Notes: generated from the letters alone by a model not told the origin. A DNA stretch of 64,000 bases from Stenotrophomonas sp. SY1 (GCF_021202945.1 NZ_JAJOYR010000002.1:1124453-1188452), one strand, 5' to 3'. Shown: positions 41,552-52,487, numbered from the stretch's first letter. Program-made: numbers and translations.

Positions 41552-43993
41552 TCAGGAATCCCGCACTAGATGAATATCGGTGGGCGTGACCAACGGGATG
41601 TTGTTGGCCATCGTCTGCTGCAGCAGTTCGAACAGCAGCTCGCTGCGGGTGCCGTATACCGCACGCGCCGAGTTGACGTAGGCGAAGCTGTTGATCGCGA
41701 TCATGCCGCCGTTGATCGAATCGATCTGCACCGATGGCGCCGGCGTTTCCAGCACCGCCGGGTTGGCGGCGTAGATATCCAGCATCAGCGTGCGCAGCTT
41801 GCCCACGTCGGTACTCAACGGCACCGAGAACTGGATCTGGATGCGGCCCAGCGCGTTGTCCATCGTCATGTTGCGGATGGTCTTGGTGATCAACTCGGAG
41901 TTGGGCACGATCAGCGTGGAACGGTCGCCCACCTGGATTTCGGTTGAACGCACCGAGATGCGGCGGATATCGCCTTCCTGGTCGCCGATCTTCACCCAGT
42001 CACCAATCTTCACCGGGCGCTCGGCCAACAGGATCAGACCGGATACGAAGTTCTGGGTGATCGCCTGCAGGCCGAAACCGATACCCACCGACAACGCGCT
42101 GGCCAGCAGCGCCACCTTTTCAAAGCCAATGCCCAATGTCGCCAATGCCCACAAGGCCGCCAGCACGATGCCTGCGTAATGCGCCACGGTGCTGATCGAA
42201 TTGCGGGCACCGATATCCAGCTGGGTCTTGGGCAGATAGGTTTCCACCAACCAGCGCTGCACCACGCCCATCAGCGCCAGGCCGCCGGCCAGCACCACCA
42301 AGGCCCACACCACCGCCGAAGGCTTGAGCACGCTGTCGCCGATCTTCAGCCCACCACCGGCCATCGTTTCCAGGCCGCTGTAGAGCATGCTGACATTGCC
42401 GTAGGGCGCGATCACCGCCGTGATGCCCACCAGCACCAGCAGCACCCGCACCATCGCCGACAGCAACACCCCGGCCTGCTCCAGGCGTGACGGTGCCAGG
42501 CCGGTGGACAGGCGCAGCGTGCGGCCGATGGTGCTCTCCGGCGCCAGCAGCCAGGTTGCGAAGTCATCGGCGAACTTCATCAGCAGCGATATCGCCAGCA
42601 CCACCACCGTCATCCACACCATCTGCTGGGCGGCAAACATGGCGAAGTTGATATAACCCAGCAGGGTTGCGATCAACGCGGCAAAAACCGCCACGTGCCC
42701 ACCCAGCCGCACCAGCACCAGCCAGCCACTGCGCGGCGGCTTGGCAGCGCGCGCATGTGCTGCGGCGCTCTCTTCCTGTTCGACCTTGGCCGCCTCGGCC
42801 GCGCGGCGCCGATGCAGGGCCGCCAGCGTCACCAGCATGCCCATGATCAGTGCCACGTAGATCAGCGCGATCAGTCCATAGAACGCCACCGTGCTGATCT
42901 GGGAGGTGCGTGCTGCATTGTTGACCGCACGCAGCAGCAACGTCACCCAGGTCACGCCCGCCGCCGCCCAGGCAAAGCGGAGCAGATGCCGCGCACCGAC
43001 ATCTTCGATATCGAACAGCCGCCACGAAGGCCGTGAAGGCACCAGCAGGCAGGATGCCAGCGAAACAATGAAGGCAGCAAAGAAGGTTGCGCCGACAAAG
43101 GCATCGGCCACCGATTCCAGACGCGGCGCGATCGCGGAGATGGAGCGCAGGCTGTTCACCAGCAACAGACTGGCCATACCTGGCAGGAGTGTGCCGACCA
43201 GCAGCAACCAGGTTGCCAGGCCGGTGCGGCGCAGGCGCCCATCGGGCGCCCGCCCGGAAGCGGCGTAACGACGTCCCAGATGACGTAGCCACAGCCGCAA
43301 CGGAAATGCGACCAGCAGTGCCAGTCCCAACCCGGTCAAGGGGGCCACCCAACCGTGCTTGGCGGTGGCCTGGGTCAGCCCGCTGATCGCCTGGCGGTAA
43401 AGGCCGTGTACGCGGTCCAGATCATCGGGCAGATGCTCGGCGAAGTTGCGCCACAACGCCGGTGACAACGGGGAACCGAGCTTGCGCCCCAGTTGTTCGC
43501 TGAACTGCTGGGCGCGCATTTTCTCGATGGATTCGCTCAGCTGCCGCGCGTCTTCGGCCAGCAGCTTGCCGCGCTTGACGCCCGCATCCAGCTCACTGCG
43601 CTGCTGTTCCAGCGCCTTGCGCTGGCGGGCGATGTCGGCTTCCTCGCCGGATTCCGGCGCCGGCCCCAACTGCTCGATGCGCGCATCCATCTGCGCCAGA
43701 TCCGGCTGCAGCGCCTGCACGCTGGCCTCCGCATCACGCTGGGCCTGCAGGGCACGTTCGGACAGCGTCTTGAGCGTCTCGGCCGAATCAGCGTCGTTCA
43801 ATGCGCGCTGTACCGCATCAAGCGCGCTGGACGCCTGCTCGATGCGCGCCTGCGGCGTACCGGCGTTGCCACTCGTCTCCGGTGCCGCCCACGCTGCACC
43901 CACGGCCAACATGAAGAAGACGAACAGCCCCGCACGCAGCGGCAGGAAGAAGCGTTGTTTGAACAAGACGGTGCACCGGACCGCGCGGACCAC
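41552..43993 (-). CDS. MscS-family mechanosensitive channel with DUF3772 N-terminus
   Basis: The roughly 813-residue protein has a hydrophobic signal or membrane segment at about 15-35, then a coiled-coil periplasmic region to about 190 (RALQAQRDAEASVQALQPDLAQ, IARQRKALEQQRSELDAG) that matches the DUF3772 type. About ten membrane helices follow, then the MscS pore and beta domain (ALSVGIGFGLQAITQNFVSGLILLAERPVKIGDWVKIGDQEGDIRRISVRSTEIQV). It should gate in response to membrane tension in the inner membrane. The start is uncertain (a GTG at 43993 and a TTG nine codons later). It converges with opgB. Confidence 0.88.
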   Translation of the reverse strand: MVRAVRCTVLFKQRFFLPLRAGLFVFFMLAVGAAWAAPETSGNAGTPQARIEQASSALDAVQRALNDADSAETLKTLSERALQAQRDAEASVQALQPDLAQMDARIEQLGPAPESGEEADIARQRKALEQQRSELDAGVKRGKLLAEDARQLSESIEKMRAQQFSEQLGRKLGSPLSPALWRNFAEHLPDDLDRVHGLYRQAISGLTQATAKHGWVAPLTGLGLALLVAFPLRLWLRHLGRRYAASGRAPDGRLRRTGLATWLLLVGTLLPGMASLLLVNSLRSISAIAPRLESVADAFVGATFFAAFIVSLASCLLVPSRPSWRLFDIEDVGARHLLRFAWAAAGVTWVTLLLRAVNNAARTSQISTVAFYGLIALIYVALIMGMLVTLAALHRRRAAEAAKVEQEESAAAHARAAKPPRSGWLVLVRLGGHVAVFAALIATLLGYINFAMFAAQQMVWMTVVVLAISLLMKFADDFATWLLAPESTIGRTLRLSTGLAPSRLEQAGVLLSAMVRVLLVLVGITAVIAPYGNVSMLYSGLETMAGGGLKIGDSVLKPSAVVWALVVLAGGLALMGVVQRWLVETYLPKTQLDIGARNSISTVAHYAGIVLAALWALATLGIGFEKVALLASALSVGIGFGLQAITQNFVSGLILLAERPVKIGDWVKIGDQEGDIRRISVRSTEIQVGDRSTLIVPNSELITKTIRNMTMDNALGRIQIQFSVPLSTDVGKLRTLMLDIYAANPAVLETPAPSVQIDSINGGMIAINSFAYVNSARAVYGTRSELLFELLQQTMANNIPLVTPTDIHLVRDS

Positions 43994-44114
43994 CGCGCCT
44001 GCTGCGGACTATAAATCAGCCCGGCAGAAGCAGGAGTGAGCGTTGTAGCGGAGTGAGCACCAGGAAAGCTGGAAACAGGCAACCGCAGGCGTCCGCATCG
44101 AAGCCGGAGCCAAC

Positions 44115-44145
44115 ACCTTCTCTTCCCCTGCTTGCGGGGAAGGTG
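44115..44145. repeat. Hairpin of the CCCTCTCCC/GGGAGAGGG repeat family
   Basis: CACCTTCTCTTCCCC TGCTTGC GGGGAAGGTG is a degenerate member of the family seen at 17962 and 47152, placed upstream of the FAD oxidoreductase gene. Confidence 0.5.
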
Positions 44146-44283
44146 CCCGAAGGGCGGATGGGGGAAGCCTCTGCTCCTACGCCGCCCCCAGCCCTTGAAT
44201 CCGCGCTGCCCAAAGCCTCACCGCAACACCACGTTCACCCGACACGGCCTATAGCTCGTCATGTACAACGCGCAGGCATCCCC

Positions 44284-45495
44284 ATGGATCTGAAAAGCGG
44301 CTACCCGTACTGGGCGATCAGCAACGGACTGATGCATGCCTTCCCGCCATTGCAGCGCGACCTGCAATGCGATGTGCTGGTGATCGGTGGCGGCATCACC
44401 GGCGCACTGATCGCCGACCACCTCCACCACCACGGCCACGACGTGGCGGTGGTTGAACAGCGCGACATCGGCTGGGGCTCCACCGCTGCCAGCACCGCGT
44501 TGCTGCAGTACGAAATCGACACGCCGCTGCTGGAACTGACACGCCGCCATGGCCTGGAGCAGGCATTGCTGGCGTACCGCAGTTGTGCCGAGGCCGTCGT
44601 GGCCTTGCAGCATCTGGCCACGCGCCTGCGCGACATCGGCTTCCAACGCAACGACAGCCTGTACTTCGCCAGCAGGCGGCGTGATCTCAAGCAACTGATC
44701 GCAGAATACGAACTGCGCCACCAGCATGGTCTGCCCGTGCGCTGGCTTGACGCCGCAGGCGTGCACGCCGAATACGGTTTCACCGCGCCCGGTGCCATCG
44801 TCAGCAGCCTGGCCGCGCGCGTGGACCCTTACCGCATGACCTACCGTCTGCTGATGCGCCTGTGCCGGCGCGGTGGCCAGGTGTACGACCGCACCTGCGT
44901 GACCGGGCTGGAGGTGGGCAGCCGCCAGGTACGTGCGCGCACCGATGCCGGCGCCGTCATCCGCTGCAAGCAGCTGGTGGTGGCCGCCGGCTACGCCAGC
45001 CAGCATTGGATCAGGCAGAACGTGGCCCGCAACCGCAGCAGTTACGCACTGGTGACCGACCCATTGCCGGATGAACTGCTGGGCCCGCTGCAGCGGACGC
45101 TGCTGTGGGAAACCGCCCGCCCCTATCTGTACCTGCGTGCCACCGACGACCAACGCCTGCTCATCGGCGGCGAGGACGATGCCATCGACGTGCCGGCACG
45201 GCGCGACCGGCGGGTACAGCACAAGGCACACAAACTGGTGACCAAGACCAGTCACCTGTTTCCCTGGCTGCCGTTGCAGCCCGCGTTCGCGTGGGCCGGC
45301 ACCTTCGCCGAAACCGACGACGGCCTGCCGTTTTTCGGTGCGCACCCGCAGTGGGGGCCGCGGGTCCAGTTCGCGATGGCCTATGGCGGCAATGGCATCA
45401 CCTACTCGATGCTCGGCGCCGGTCTGGTGCGTGCTGCCATCGAACGTCGCCCGCATCCGCTGGCGCGGCTGTTCTCGTTCCAGCGGCTTGGTTGA
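44284..45495 (+). CDS. FAD-dependent oxidoreductase (DAO family)
   Basis: The 403-residue protein has the FAD-binding Rossmann motif CDVLVIGGGITGALIADHLHHHGHDVAVVE near residue 30, followed by DIGWGSTAASTALLQYEID. A C-terminal FAD contact is seen in MAYGGNGITYSMLGAGLVRAAI. The fold matches the DAO/glycine-oxidase-like family, which oxidises amines or amino acids, but the substrate is unknown. The ATG at 44284 (MDLKSGYPYWAI) is preferred; the frame stays open upstream without a good start signal. It is a single gene. Confidence 0.83.
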   Translation: MDLKSGYPYWAISNGLMHAFPPLQRDLQCDVLVIGGGITGALIADHLHHHGHDVAVVEQRDIGWGSTAASTALLQYEIDTPLLELTRRHGLEQALLAYRSCAEAVVALQHLATRLRDIGFQRNDSLYFASRRRDLKQLIAEYELRHQHGLPVRWLDAAGVHAEYGFTAPGAIVSSLAARVDPYRMTYRLLMRLCRRGGQVYDRTCVTGLEVGSRQVRARTDAGAVIRCKQLVVAAGYASQHWIRQNVARNRSSYALVTDPLPDELLGPLQRTLLWETARPYLYLRATDDQRLLIGGEDDAIDVPARRDRRVQHKAHKLVTKTSHLFPWLPLQPAFAWAGTFAETDDGLPFFGAHPQWGPRVQFAMAYGGNGITYSMLGAGLVRAAIERRPHPLARLFSFQRLG

Positions 45496-45593
45496 GCGGT
45501 CCGGCGACGACAGCCATCGTTCAAACCTTTTCTGCTAGCGTTCAGGAAACCTCGCCATCCACGGCGCGGCAAGCGCCCCGGAGTGGTTCCGTC

Positions 45594-46043
45594 ATGATCC
45601 GAACGTCCCTCATCCCCGCCCTGCTGCTGGCTCCGGCCATGGCCCTGGCACAGAGCCCGTCCCCCGGCGCTCTGGATCTGAGCGTGCCGCAGGAGCCACT
45701 GCGTTACCTGGGCGACCCGTCCTACCAGTCCGACGCTCCGGGTACCTACTACGGCGACCACAGCGGCCGTGGCCTGCCCAAAAAGGATGCGGCCGGCACC
45801 GACGTGGTGGTGGACGACAAGCTCCAGGTGCACGGCGCACTCAGCACCGGCATCGGCTACTCCAAGGCGTTCGGCAACAGCCACTGGAGTGCGGTGGACC
45901 TGAATCTGGGCAAGAACTACACCAATGACGAAGGCAAGACCCGCCGTTTCGACCTGAACATCCATCTCAGCGAGGGTGAAGGCGTCGGCCCCGGTTATGG
46001 CTACGGCCGGGGCTATGGGCCCGGCCCCTGGTACGGCTGGTAA
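45594..46043 (+). CDS. Exported protein with Gly/Tyr-rich tail
   Basis: The 149-residue product has a signal peptide (MIRTSLIPALLLAPAMALAQ, likely cleaved after ALA). The mature part has DLSVPQEPLRYLGDPSYQ, a segment with alternating hydrophobic residues (LQVHGALSTGIGYSKAFG) and ends with a glycine/tyrosine-rich repeat (GPGYGYGRGYGPGPWYGW). It looks like an outer-membrane or periplasmic surface protein, but no family was recognised. It ends before an SMAG palindrome and the convergent DUF6122 gene. Confidence 0.68.
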   Translation: MIRTSLIPALLLAPAMALAQSPSPGALDLSVPQEPLRYLGDPSYQSDAPGTYYGDHSGRGLPKKDAAGTDVVVDDKLQVHGALSTGIGYSKAFGNSHWSAVDLNLGKNYTNDEGKTRRFDLNIHLSEGEGVGPGYGYGRGYGPGPWYGW

Positions 46044-46085
46044 GGCTGGGATCCGGACGCTGCGTCATCCCGGCAGATGCACCCG

Positions 46086-46110
46086 GTAGTGCCGGGCCAT
46101 GCTGGGCATG
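46086..46110. repeat. SMAG-like palindrome between convergent genes
   Basis: GTAG TGCCGGGC CAT GCTGGGCA, imperfect stem, followed by a second small hairpin (CAGCCG CGCA CGGCTG). It lies 40 bases after the exported-protein gene. Confidence 0.6.
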
Positions 46111-46178
46111 GGCCTTCCCGGCAGTGCCTCAGCCGCGCACGGCTGTGCTCCATCAATCCCGAGCCACCAATCCCGGCC

Positions 46179-46493
46179 TCAGCGCATCCACACGCAGTCA
46201 ATGGCGTCCAGCGTGATGTGCAGCAGCAGGCCGATGCCGAACAGGCGCGTGCGCTTGGGCACCGTCAGGCCGGCATAGACCAGGATGGCCGGCGCGGTGT
46301 GCAGCGGATGGAAACCGATGCTGCAGCGGTTCGGTGCATAGATCGGATCGGCCAGCAGATGGTCCAGGTCGATCACCCAGCCCAACAACAGCAGCATCCA
46401 CGCCCTGGCGAACTGCGGGCGCCAGAACAGCCATGCCAGCAGCGCCGGTATCGCCGCGTGCAGGCACAGGTGAAAGATCGCGCGCAGGCTCAT
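46179..46493 (-). CDS. Small membrane protein (DUF6122/YdjM-like)
   Basis: The 104-residue protein has three hydrophobic segments. Conserved residues are RAIFHLCLHAAIPALLAW near the start, GWVIDLDHLLADPIY in the middle, GFHPLHTAPAILVYAGL, and LLHITLDAIDCVWMR at the end. The repeated His/Asp residues at membrane edges resemble those of the membrane-bound metal-dependent hydrolase (DUF457/YdjM) group, so metal binding is plausible. Function unknown. It converges with the 45594-46043 gene. Confidence 0.75.
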   Translation of the reverse strand: MSLRAIFHLCLHAAIPALLAWLFWRPQFARAWMLLLLGWVIDLDHLLADPIYAPNRCSIGFHPLHTAPAILVYAGLTVPKRTRLFGIGLLLHITLDAIDCVWMR

Positions 46494-46658
46494 TGACCGG
46501 TCACCGCGGCCAGGCTGACGGCCCGGCGTGTGCAGGGGGCAAAGGTATGCATGGGGGCTGTTTTCCGCTGAATCGGCCGATTGTAGACGGCCCCGGCAAG
46601 GCGCGGCGTTACACTACGCGGCCGCCGGAGGGTTCCGCGCGGCCGTTCTGGAGTGGCA

Positions 46659-47132
46659 ATGATCAACAACGACGTACTGCGCAGCATCCGCTACATGCTC
46701 GATCTCAGCGACGGCATGGTGGTGGACACCATTCATCTGGCCGATCCCGGTTTCGCCGTGGACGCGGCCCAGGTACACGACTTCCTGCGCAAGGACGACG
46801 AGCCGCTGTTCGAGTCCTGCCCGGACGCGGTGCTGTCGCGTTTCCTGGATGGCTTGATCTATCACTACCGTGGCCGCGACGAATCGCAGCCGCAGCGCCC
46901 GCCGGAAAAGCGCGTCACCAACAACCTGGTGCTGAAGAAGCTGCGCGTGGCCTTCGAACTGAAGGACGTGGACATGCACGCCATCTTCGAAGCGGCCGGC
47001 TTCCCGATGTCCAAGCCGGAGCTGTCGGCGCTGTTCCGCCAGCCGGACCACAAGAATTACCGCGAATGCGGCGACCAGGCACTGCGCAACTTCCTCAAGG
47101 GCCTGACCCAGCGGGTACGCCCGGCGGGCTGA
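46659..47132 (+). CDS. yehS: DUF1456 family protein (YehS-like)
   Basis: The 157-residue cytoplasmic protein has two copies of the DUF1456 repeat: MINNDVLRSIRYMLDLSDGMVVDTIHLA at the N-terminus and VTNNLVLKKLRVAFELKDVDMHAIFEAAGFPMSKPELSALFRQPDHKNY in the second half. It matches E. coli YehS (156 residues), of unknown function. GGAG at 46650-46653 is 5 bases before the ATG. TACACT at 46610-46615 may be the -10 box. A copy of the hairpin plus G-rich repeat follows about 20 bases after the stop. Confidence 0.9.
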   Translation: MINNDVLRSIRYMLDLSDGMVVDTIHLADPGFAVDAAQVHDFLRKDDEPLFESCPDAVLSRFLDGLIYHYRGRDESQPQRPPEKRVTNNLVLKKLRVAFELKDVDMHAIFEAAGFPMSKPELSALFRQPDHKNYRECGDQALRNFLKGLTQRVRPAG

Positions 47133-47151
47133 TTGCCCCGCAAGCCACTAT

Positions 47152-47190
47152 CCCCTCTCCCTCCGGGAGAGGGGTTGGGGAGAGGGTACG
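47152..47190 (+). repeat. Solo copy of the DUF559-cassette repeat
   Basis: All 39 bases are identical to 17967-18005. It carries the CCCCTCTCCC/GGGAGAGGGG hairpin and the G-quadruplex pattern. It sits 20 bases after the yehS-like gene. Confidence 0.9.
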
Positions 47191-47257
47191 GAAGGAGCAA
47201 CGCGCCCTACCCTCGTCCCCCCTTCCGGGCACCTTCTCCCAACGGGCGAAGGAAGTT

Positions 47258-47716
47258 TCAAAGCACGCGGTAGACGCGCGCCTTGGGCAGGTCCTCGTCA
47301 ACCTGCAGGAACCAGCGCCCGGCGATACCCGGCACCACCTCGATCTGCGGCGATTGCAGGCTCTGACGCAGGCGCATCTGCCCCTTCAGCACCTTCCACT
47401 GCTGGCCGTTGGCCAATACGAACACGGTGCCCGGCTCCCAGCCATCCACCGTGCCCTGCACCTGGCTGTGCACGGGCCCTTCCTCAAGACCGATATGCAT
47501 CGCCGGCGCGGCTGGCGGTACGGCATCCGCTGCGGGCGCAGCCGCCTGGGCGTCACTGAGCATACGGTTGAGCAACTGCAATTGCTGCGGGCTGAGACCA
47601 ACCTGTTGAAGCTGCTCGGCACTCAGGCGCTGTTCGATGGGCAGGTAATCGCGTTGCGCCCAGGCCAGCGGTGTGGCCAGCATCAGCGAAGCGGTGAGCA
47701 GCAGGCGGATCTTCAT
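47258..47716 (-). CDS. Exported protein of unknown function
   Basis: The 152-residue product has a signal peptide (MKIRLLLTASLMLATPLAWA). The mature part begins with a glutamine-rich helical region (LSAEQLQQVGLSPQQLQLLNRML), then an Ala/Pro linker, then a beta-rich domain (GTVDGWEPGTVFVLANGQQWKVLKG). The closing RWFLQVDEDLPKARVYRVL is typical of a small periplasmic protein seen in Xanthomonadaceae. GGAAGGAAT precedes the ATG. The function is unknown. Confidence 0.72.
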   Translation of the reverse strand: MKIRLLLTASLMLATPLAWAQRDYLPIEQRLSAEQLQQVGLSPQQLQLLNRMLSDAQAAAPAADAVPPAAPAMHIGLEEGPVHSQVQGTVDGWEPGTVFVLANGQQWKVLKGQMRLRQSLQSPQIEVVPGIAGRWFLQVDEDLPKARVYRVL

Positions 47717-47800
47717 GGCGGCAATTCCTTCCGGCCAATGCCGGTCGATGCGCACGATGCTGCAATTTTGTTACTACTGAATGACAGAAGCGGCAGCGGC

Positions 47801-48087
47801 CCTCACCCCAACCCCTCTCCCGCTTGCGGGAGAGGGACTCGGAACGCAGCAGCGCATAGTGCAGTGGACCTCTCCCGTTCACAGGAGAATGGCCCGGAAT
47901 GCGACGACTCACGGCGCAGCAGCCCTTTTCCGATTACCGAAGAGGCCAGAAATGCAGCGGCTCGCAATGCAATGGCCACACTTCTGCCTGCGGGGTGAGA
48001 GGGCGCTTGCAAACCACCGGTTCGCGTCTTCTTGAACGCCCTTGCGTCAGCGCAAGGGCCGGGGCGCGGAGCGAGGTTGGGGTGAGG
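47801..48087. repeat. Non-coding unit with CCTCACCCCAACC inverted ends
   Basis: Left end CCTCACCCCAACC (47801-47813) followed by CCTCTCCC GCTTGC GGGAGAGG. Right end GGTTGGGGTGAGG (48075-48087) preceded by GCCCTTGCG TCAG CGCAAGGGC. The ends are related to the DUF559-cassette repeats, but the interior has no DUF559 coding similarity. It resembles a small non-autonomous element. Confidence 0.5.
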
Positions 48088-48137
48088 ACGCTGCTGGTTC
48101 CAGCGCTGAGACAGCGATTGCCACAAACGCCCAAACG

Positions 48138-48165
48138 CAAAAAGGCCCGGCAATGCCGGGCCTTT
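48138..48165 (-). terminator. Rho-independent terminator of ax21
   Basis: AAAGGCCCGGC (48141-48151) and GCCGGGCCTTT (48155-48165) form a stem. On the minus strand the run of T residues (plus-strand A's 48139-48143) follows the stem. Confidence 0.85.
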
Positions 48166-48188
48166 CCATCTCGCGATGACGCTGCTTC

Positions 48189-48770
48189 TTACCAGCTGAA
48201 GCGCGGACCGACGGTCCACTGCTTGTCGCCGTTGCCGGTCATCTTGATGTCGCCATTGATGCCCCAGTTCTGGTTCAACTTCACCTGGCCACCCAGGCGG
48301 CCGTAGAAGTCACCTTCCGGGTTGATGCCGTGCTTCTTCTGGAAGTCTTCGTAACCTGCCATCACGTACACCTCGGCATGCTTGCCGAAAGCGGTACGCA
48401 GGCCGGTCTCAACGCTGTAGCCGTTGAAGTCCAGGCCGTCACGCACCTTCGGGTCGAACTTCTCGTAAGCCGCACGTGCGATGAAATCGGTGCTCGGTGC
48501 GATTTCCTGGTTGTAGCCAACGCCAACGCGCCACTGGTCAACGTCAATCTTGCCCAAGTCGGTTTCCTGACGGGTGTATTCGCCGAACACGTGCATCTTC
48601 GGCAGCACGCTGTAGGAACCCTTCACGCCCCAACCATCAGCTTCGGAATCAACGCCGACATCGGTCTTGGCGTAGTTGCCTTCAACATAGTTGTAGGACA
48701 GGCCTTCAGCTGCCGAAGCGGTGAACGGGAGGGCGGCAACCAGCGCCAGGGCAATCAACGAATTCTTCAT
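48189..48770 (-). CDS. ax21: Ax21-family outer-membrane beta-barrel protein
   Basis: The 193-residue protein has a signal peptide (MKNSLIALALVAALPFTASAAEGLSYNYVEGNY). The rest is a small beta-barrel with alternating hydrophobic strands and ends with GPRFSW, the aromatic terminal residue expected of an outer-membrane porin. The name comes from Xanthomonas; claims that it is a quorum-sensing or plant-immune signal are not supported by the sequence and have been disputed. ATG at 48770 starts the signal peptide. It is followed by its own terminator. The 214 bases upstream hold its promoter but no recognised operator. Confidence 0.9.
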   Translation of the reverse strand: MKNSLIALALVAALPFTASAAEGLSYNYVEGNYAKTDVGVDSEADGWGVKGSYSVLPKMHVFGEYTRQETDLGKIDVDQWRVGVGYNQEIAPSTDFIARAAYEKFDPKVRDGLDFNGYSVETGLRTAFGKHAEVYVMAGYEDFQKKHGINPEGDFYGRLGGQVKLNQNWGINGDIKMTGNGDKQWTVGPRFSW

Positions 48771-48984
48771 GGGGGTACACCTTCTGGATAAAGACTTTAT
48801 GGCGTGCATTGCAGGGAAGCCTGCTTTGCGTCCGGATGTAATTTTTCCGTTATGCGCCACAACCCTTCCTGAAACCGCACCTCCTCGAATACAGCGTTTT
48901 TTGGCTTGTATTCAGGTCATTTCTGGCACGCGCGATGCACGCGAGCATCGCGTCGTCCCAACTTCATTCATCCACCACGCCATA

Positions 48985-49440
48985 TCAACGTGGTGCCTTG
49001 CTGCCCATGCCGCTGCCGAACTGGGTGGGCAGCGGCGTGTCATGCAGCGGTACACCGGTCTCGATATCGCGCAGGATCGGGCAGTCAGGACGATCATCAC
49101 CCGCGCAGCACTCGGCCAGTGATTGCACCGTGCGCACCATGTCCTGCAGCTCGGCGATGCGCTGTTGCAGCACCTGCACGTGCTCCATCGCCATGCGCTT
49201 GACGTCGGCGCTGTGGCGGGAACGGTCCTGCCACAGCTGCAGCAGTTCGGCGATGCGTTCGACGCTGAAGCCCATGTCGCGCGAGCGCTTGATGAAACCC
49301 AGCGTATGGATGTCGCGCGGGCTGTAGAGGCGATATCCGGCCTCGGTGCGCGCCACCGGCCCGAACAGGCCGGTGTCCTCGTAGTAGCGGATCATCTTGG
49401 CCGACAGGCCGGTGGCCTTGGCGGCCTGGCCGATGTTCAT
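48985..49440 (-). CDS. cueR: Copper-responsive MerR-family regulator CueR
   Basis: CueR senses Cu(I) and activates copper-export promoters. The 151-residue protein has the MerR helix-turn-helix (MNIGQAAKATGLSAKMIRYYEDTGL, RTEAGYRLYSPRDIHTLGFIKRSRDMGFSVERI), a dimerisation helix, and the C-terminal metal-binding loop CAGDDRPDC (Cys-x7-Cys) that distinguishes monovalent-metal sensors. The start at 49440 begins MNIGQA. It follows copA after 24 bases on the same strand and is probably co-transcribed; its target sites are visible upstream of copA and copZ. Confidence 0.94.
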   Translation of the reverse strand: MNIGQAAKATGLSAKMIRYYEDTGLFGPVARTEAGYRLYSPRDIHTLGFIKRSRDMGFSVERIAELLQLWQDRSRHSADVKRMAMEHVQVLQQRIAELQDMVRTVQSLAECCAGDDRPDCPILRDIETGVPLHDTPLPTQFGSGMGSKAPR

Positions 49441-49464
49441 ACCCTCATGCATTGCCTGTACTCC

Positions 49465-51963
<2,499 letters not shown>

Positions 51964-51995
51964 CGGCTTTCTCCATCTTCCTGTCGTTGCCGGGC

Positions 51996-52026
51996 ACCTT
52001 AAAGGTTCCCACGATGGCAGGGTCAA
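51996..52026 (-). promoter_or_regulatory. CueR-dependent promoter of copA
   Basis: On the minus strand TTGACC (52021-52026) is separated by exactly 19 bp from TAAGGT (51996-52001), the long spacer typical of MerR-activated promoters. The CCTTGACCCTGCC and GGGAACCTTTAAGG arms form an imperfect dyad. The -10 lies 32 bases from the copA start. Confidence 0.8.
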
Positions 52027-52110
52027 GGGGCAGGAATGGGTGAAGAAGCGGGCGAAATGAACGAGAGCACAAGGCGCGCCGAGCGTGTGCCTTCATTCAC
52101 TCACGGCCTG

Positions 52111-52141
52111 TTGACCTTGCCACCGTGGCAAGCCGCAGCCT
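52111..52141 (+). promoter_or_regulatory. Candidate CueR-dependent promoter of copZ
   Basis: TTGACC (52111-52116), then the perfect dyad CTTGCCAC C GTGGCAAG (52116-52132), the classic CueR/MerR operator form. With a 19-bp spacer the -10 would be CAGCCT (52136-52141), a poor match, so strength depends on activator. Confidence 0.72.
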
Positions 52142-52167
52142 TTCTCCACCCTCAATGGAGAAAACCG

Positions 52168-52365
52168 ATGAAACTGCATATCCAGAGCATGACCTGCGGT
52201 GGCTGCGCACGCAGCGTGACGGCCGCTGTGAAGGAAATCGACCCGGTGGCGGTCGTTGAGATCGACGTGCCGGCCAGGACCGTGACGATCCAATCCAGCC
52301 AACCGCTGGAGCGCTTCACCCAGGCGCTCGATAGCGCCGGCTTCCCGCCGAAGGCAGTGGCCTGA
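52168..52365 (+). CDS. copZ: Copper chaperone-like HMA domain protein
   Basis: The 65-residue protein is a single heavy-metal-associated domain, with the Cu-binding MTCGGC motif at residues 8-13 (QSMTCGGCARSVTAAVKEID) and the usual beta-alpha-beta-beta-alpha-beta layout. GGAG lies 9 bases before the ATG at 52168. It is divergent from copA and carries its own CueR-type operator, so it probably delivers Cu(I) to the ATPase. A GTAGGAGCGG-type palindrome follows its stop at 52374. Confidence 0.88.
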   Translation: MKLHIQSMTCGGCARSVTAAVKEIDPVAVVEIDVPARTVTIQSSQPLERFTQALDSAGFPPKAVA

Positions 52366-52373
52366 CCCACCGC

Positions 52374-52487
52374 GCAGGAGCGGCTTCAGCCGCGAAGCTG
52401 GGATTGATGGAACAATCTTCGTGCCTGCCGTTGCTGTTGTCCGCAGCGACGGATGGCACTACAGCTTCGCGGCTGAAGCCGCTTCTG
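52374..52487. repeat. Pair of GTAGGAGCGG-type palindromes
   Basis: GCAGGAGCGGCTTCAGCCGC near 52374-52398 and the inverted GCTTCGCGGCTGAAGCCGC near 52461-52487, in opposite orientation, downstream of copZ. Confidence 0.65.

Larger units (their letters stand above)
47717..48188. other. Repeat-bearing intergenic region upstream of the exported-protein gene
   Basis: The 472 bases contain a 287-bp unit with 13-bp inverted ends (47801-48087), two further hairpins (47815-47837 and 48038-48059) and the ax21 terminator (48141-48165). No coding gene was found. Confidence 0.6.

Noticed and set aside
48189..48770. Ax21 as a secreted quorum-sensing signal
   Set aside because: The sequence shows an outer-membrane barrel with a cleavable signal and terminal aromatic residue. 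The signalling claims are disputed, and nothing here supports them.
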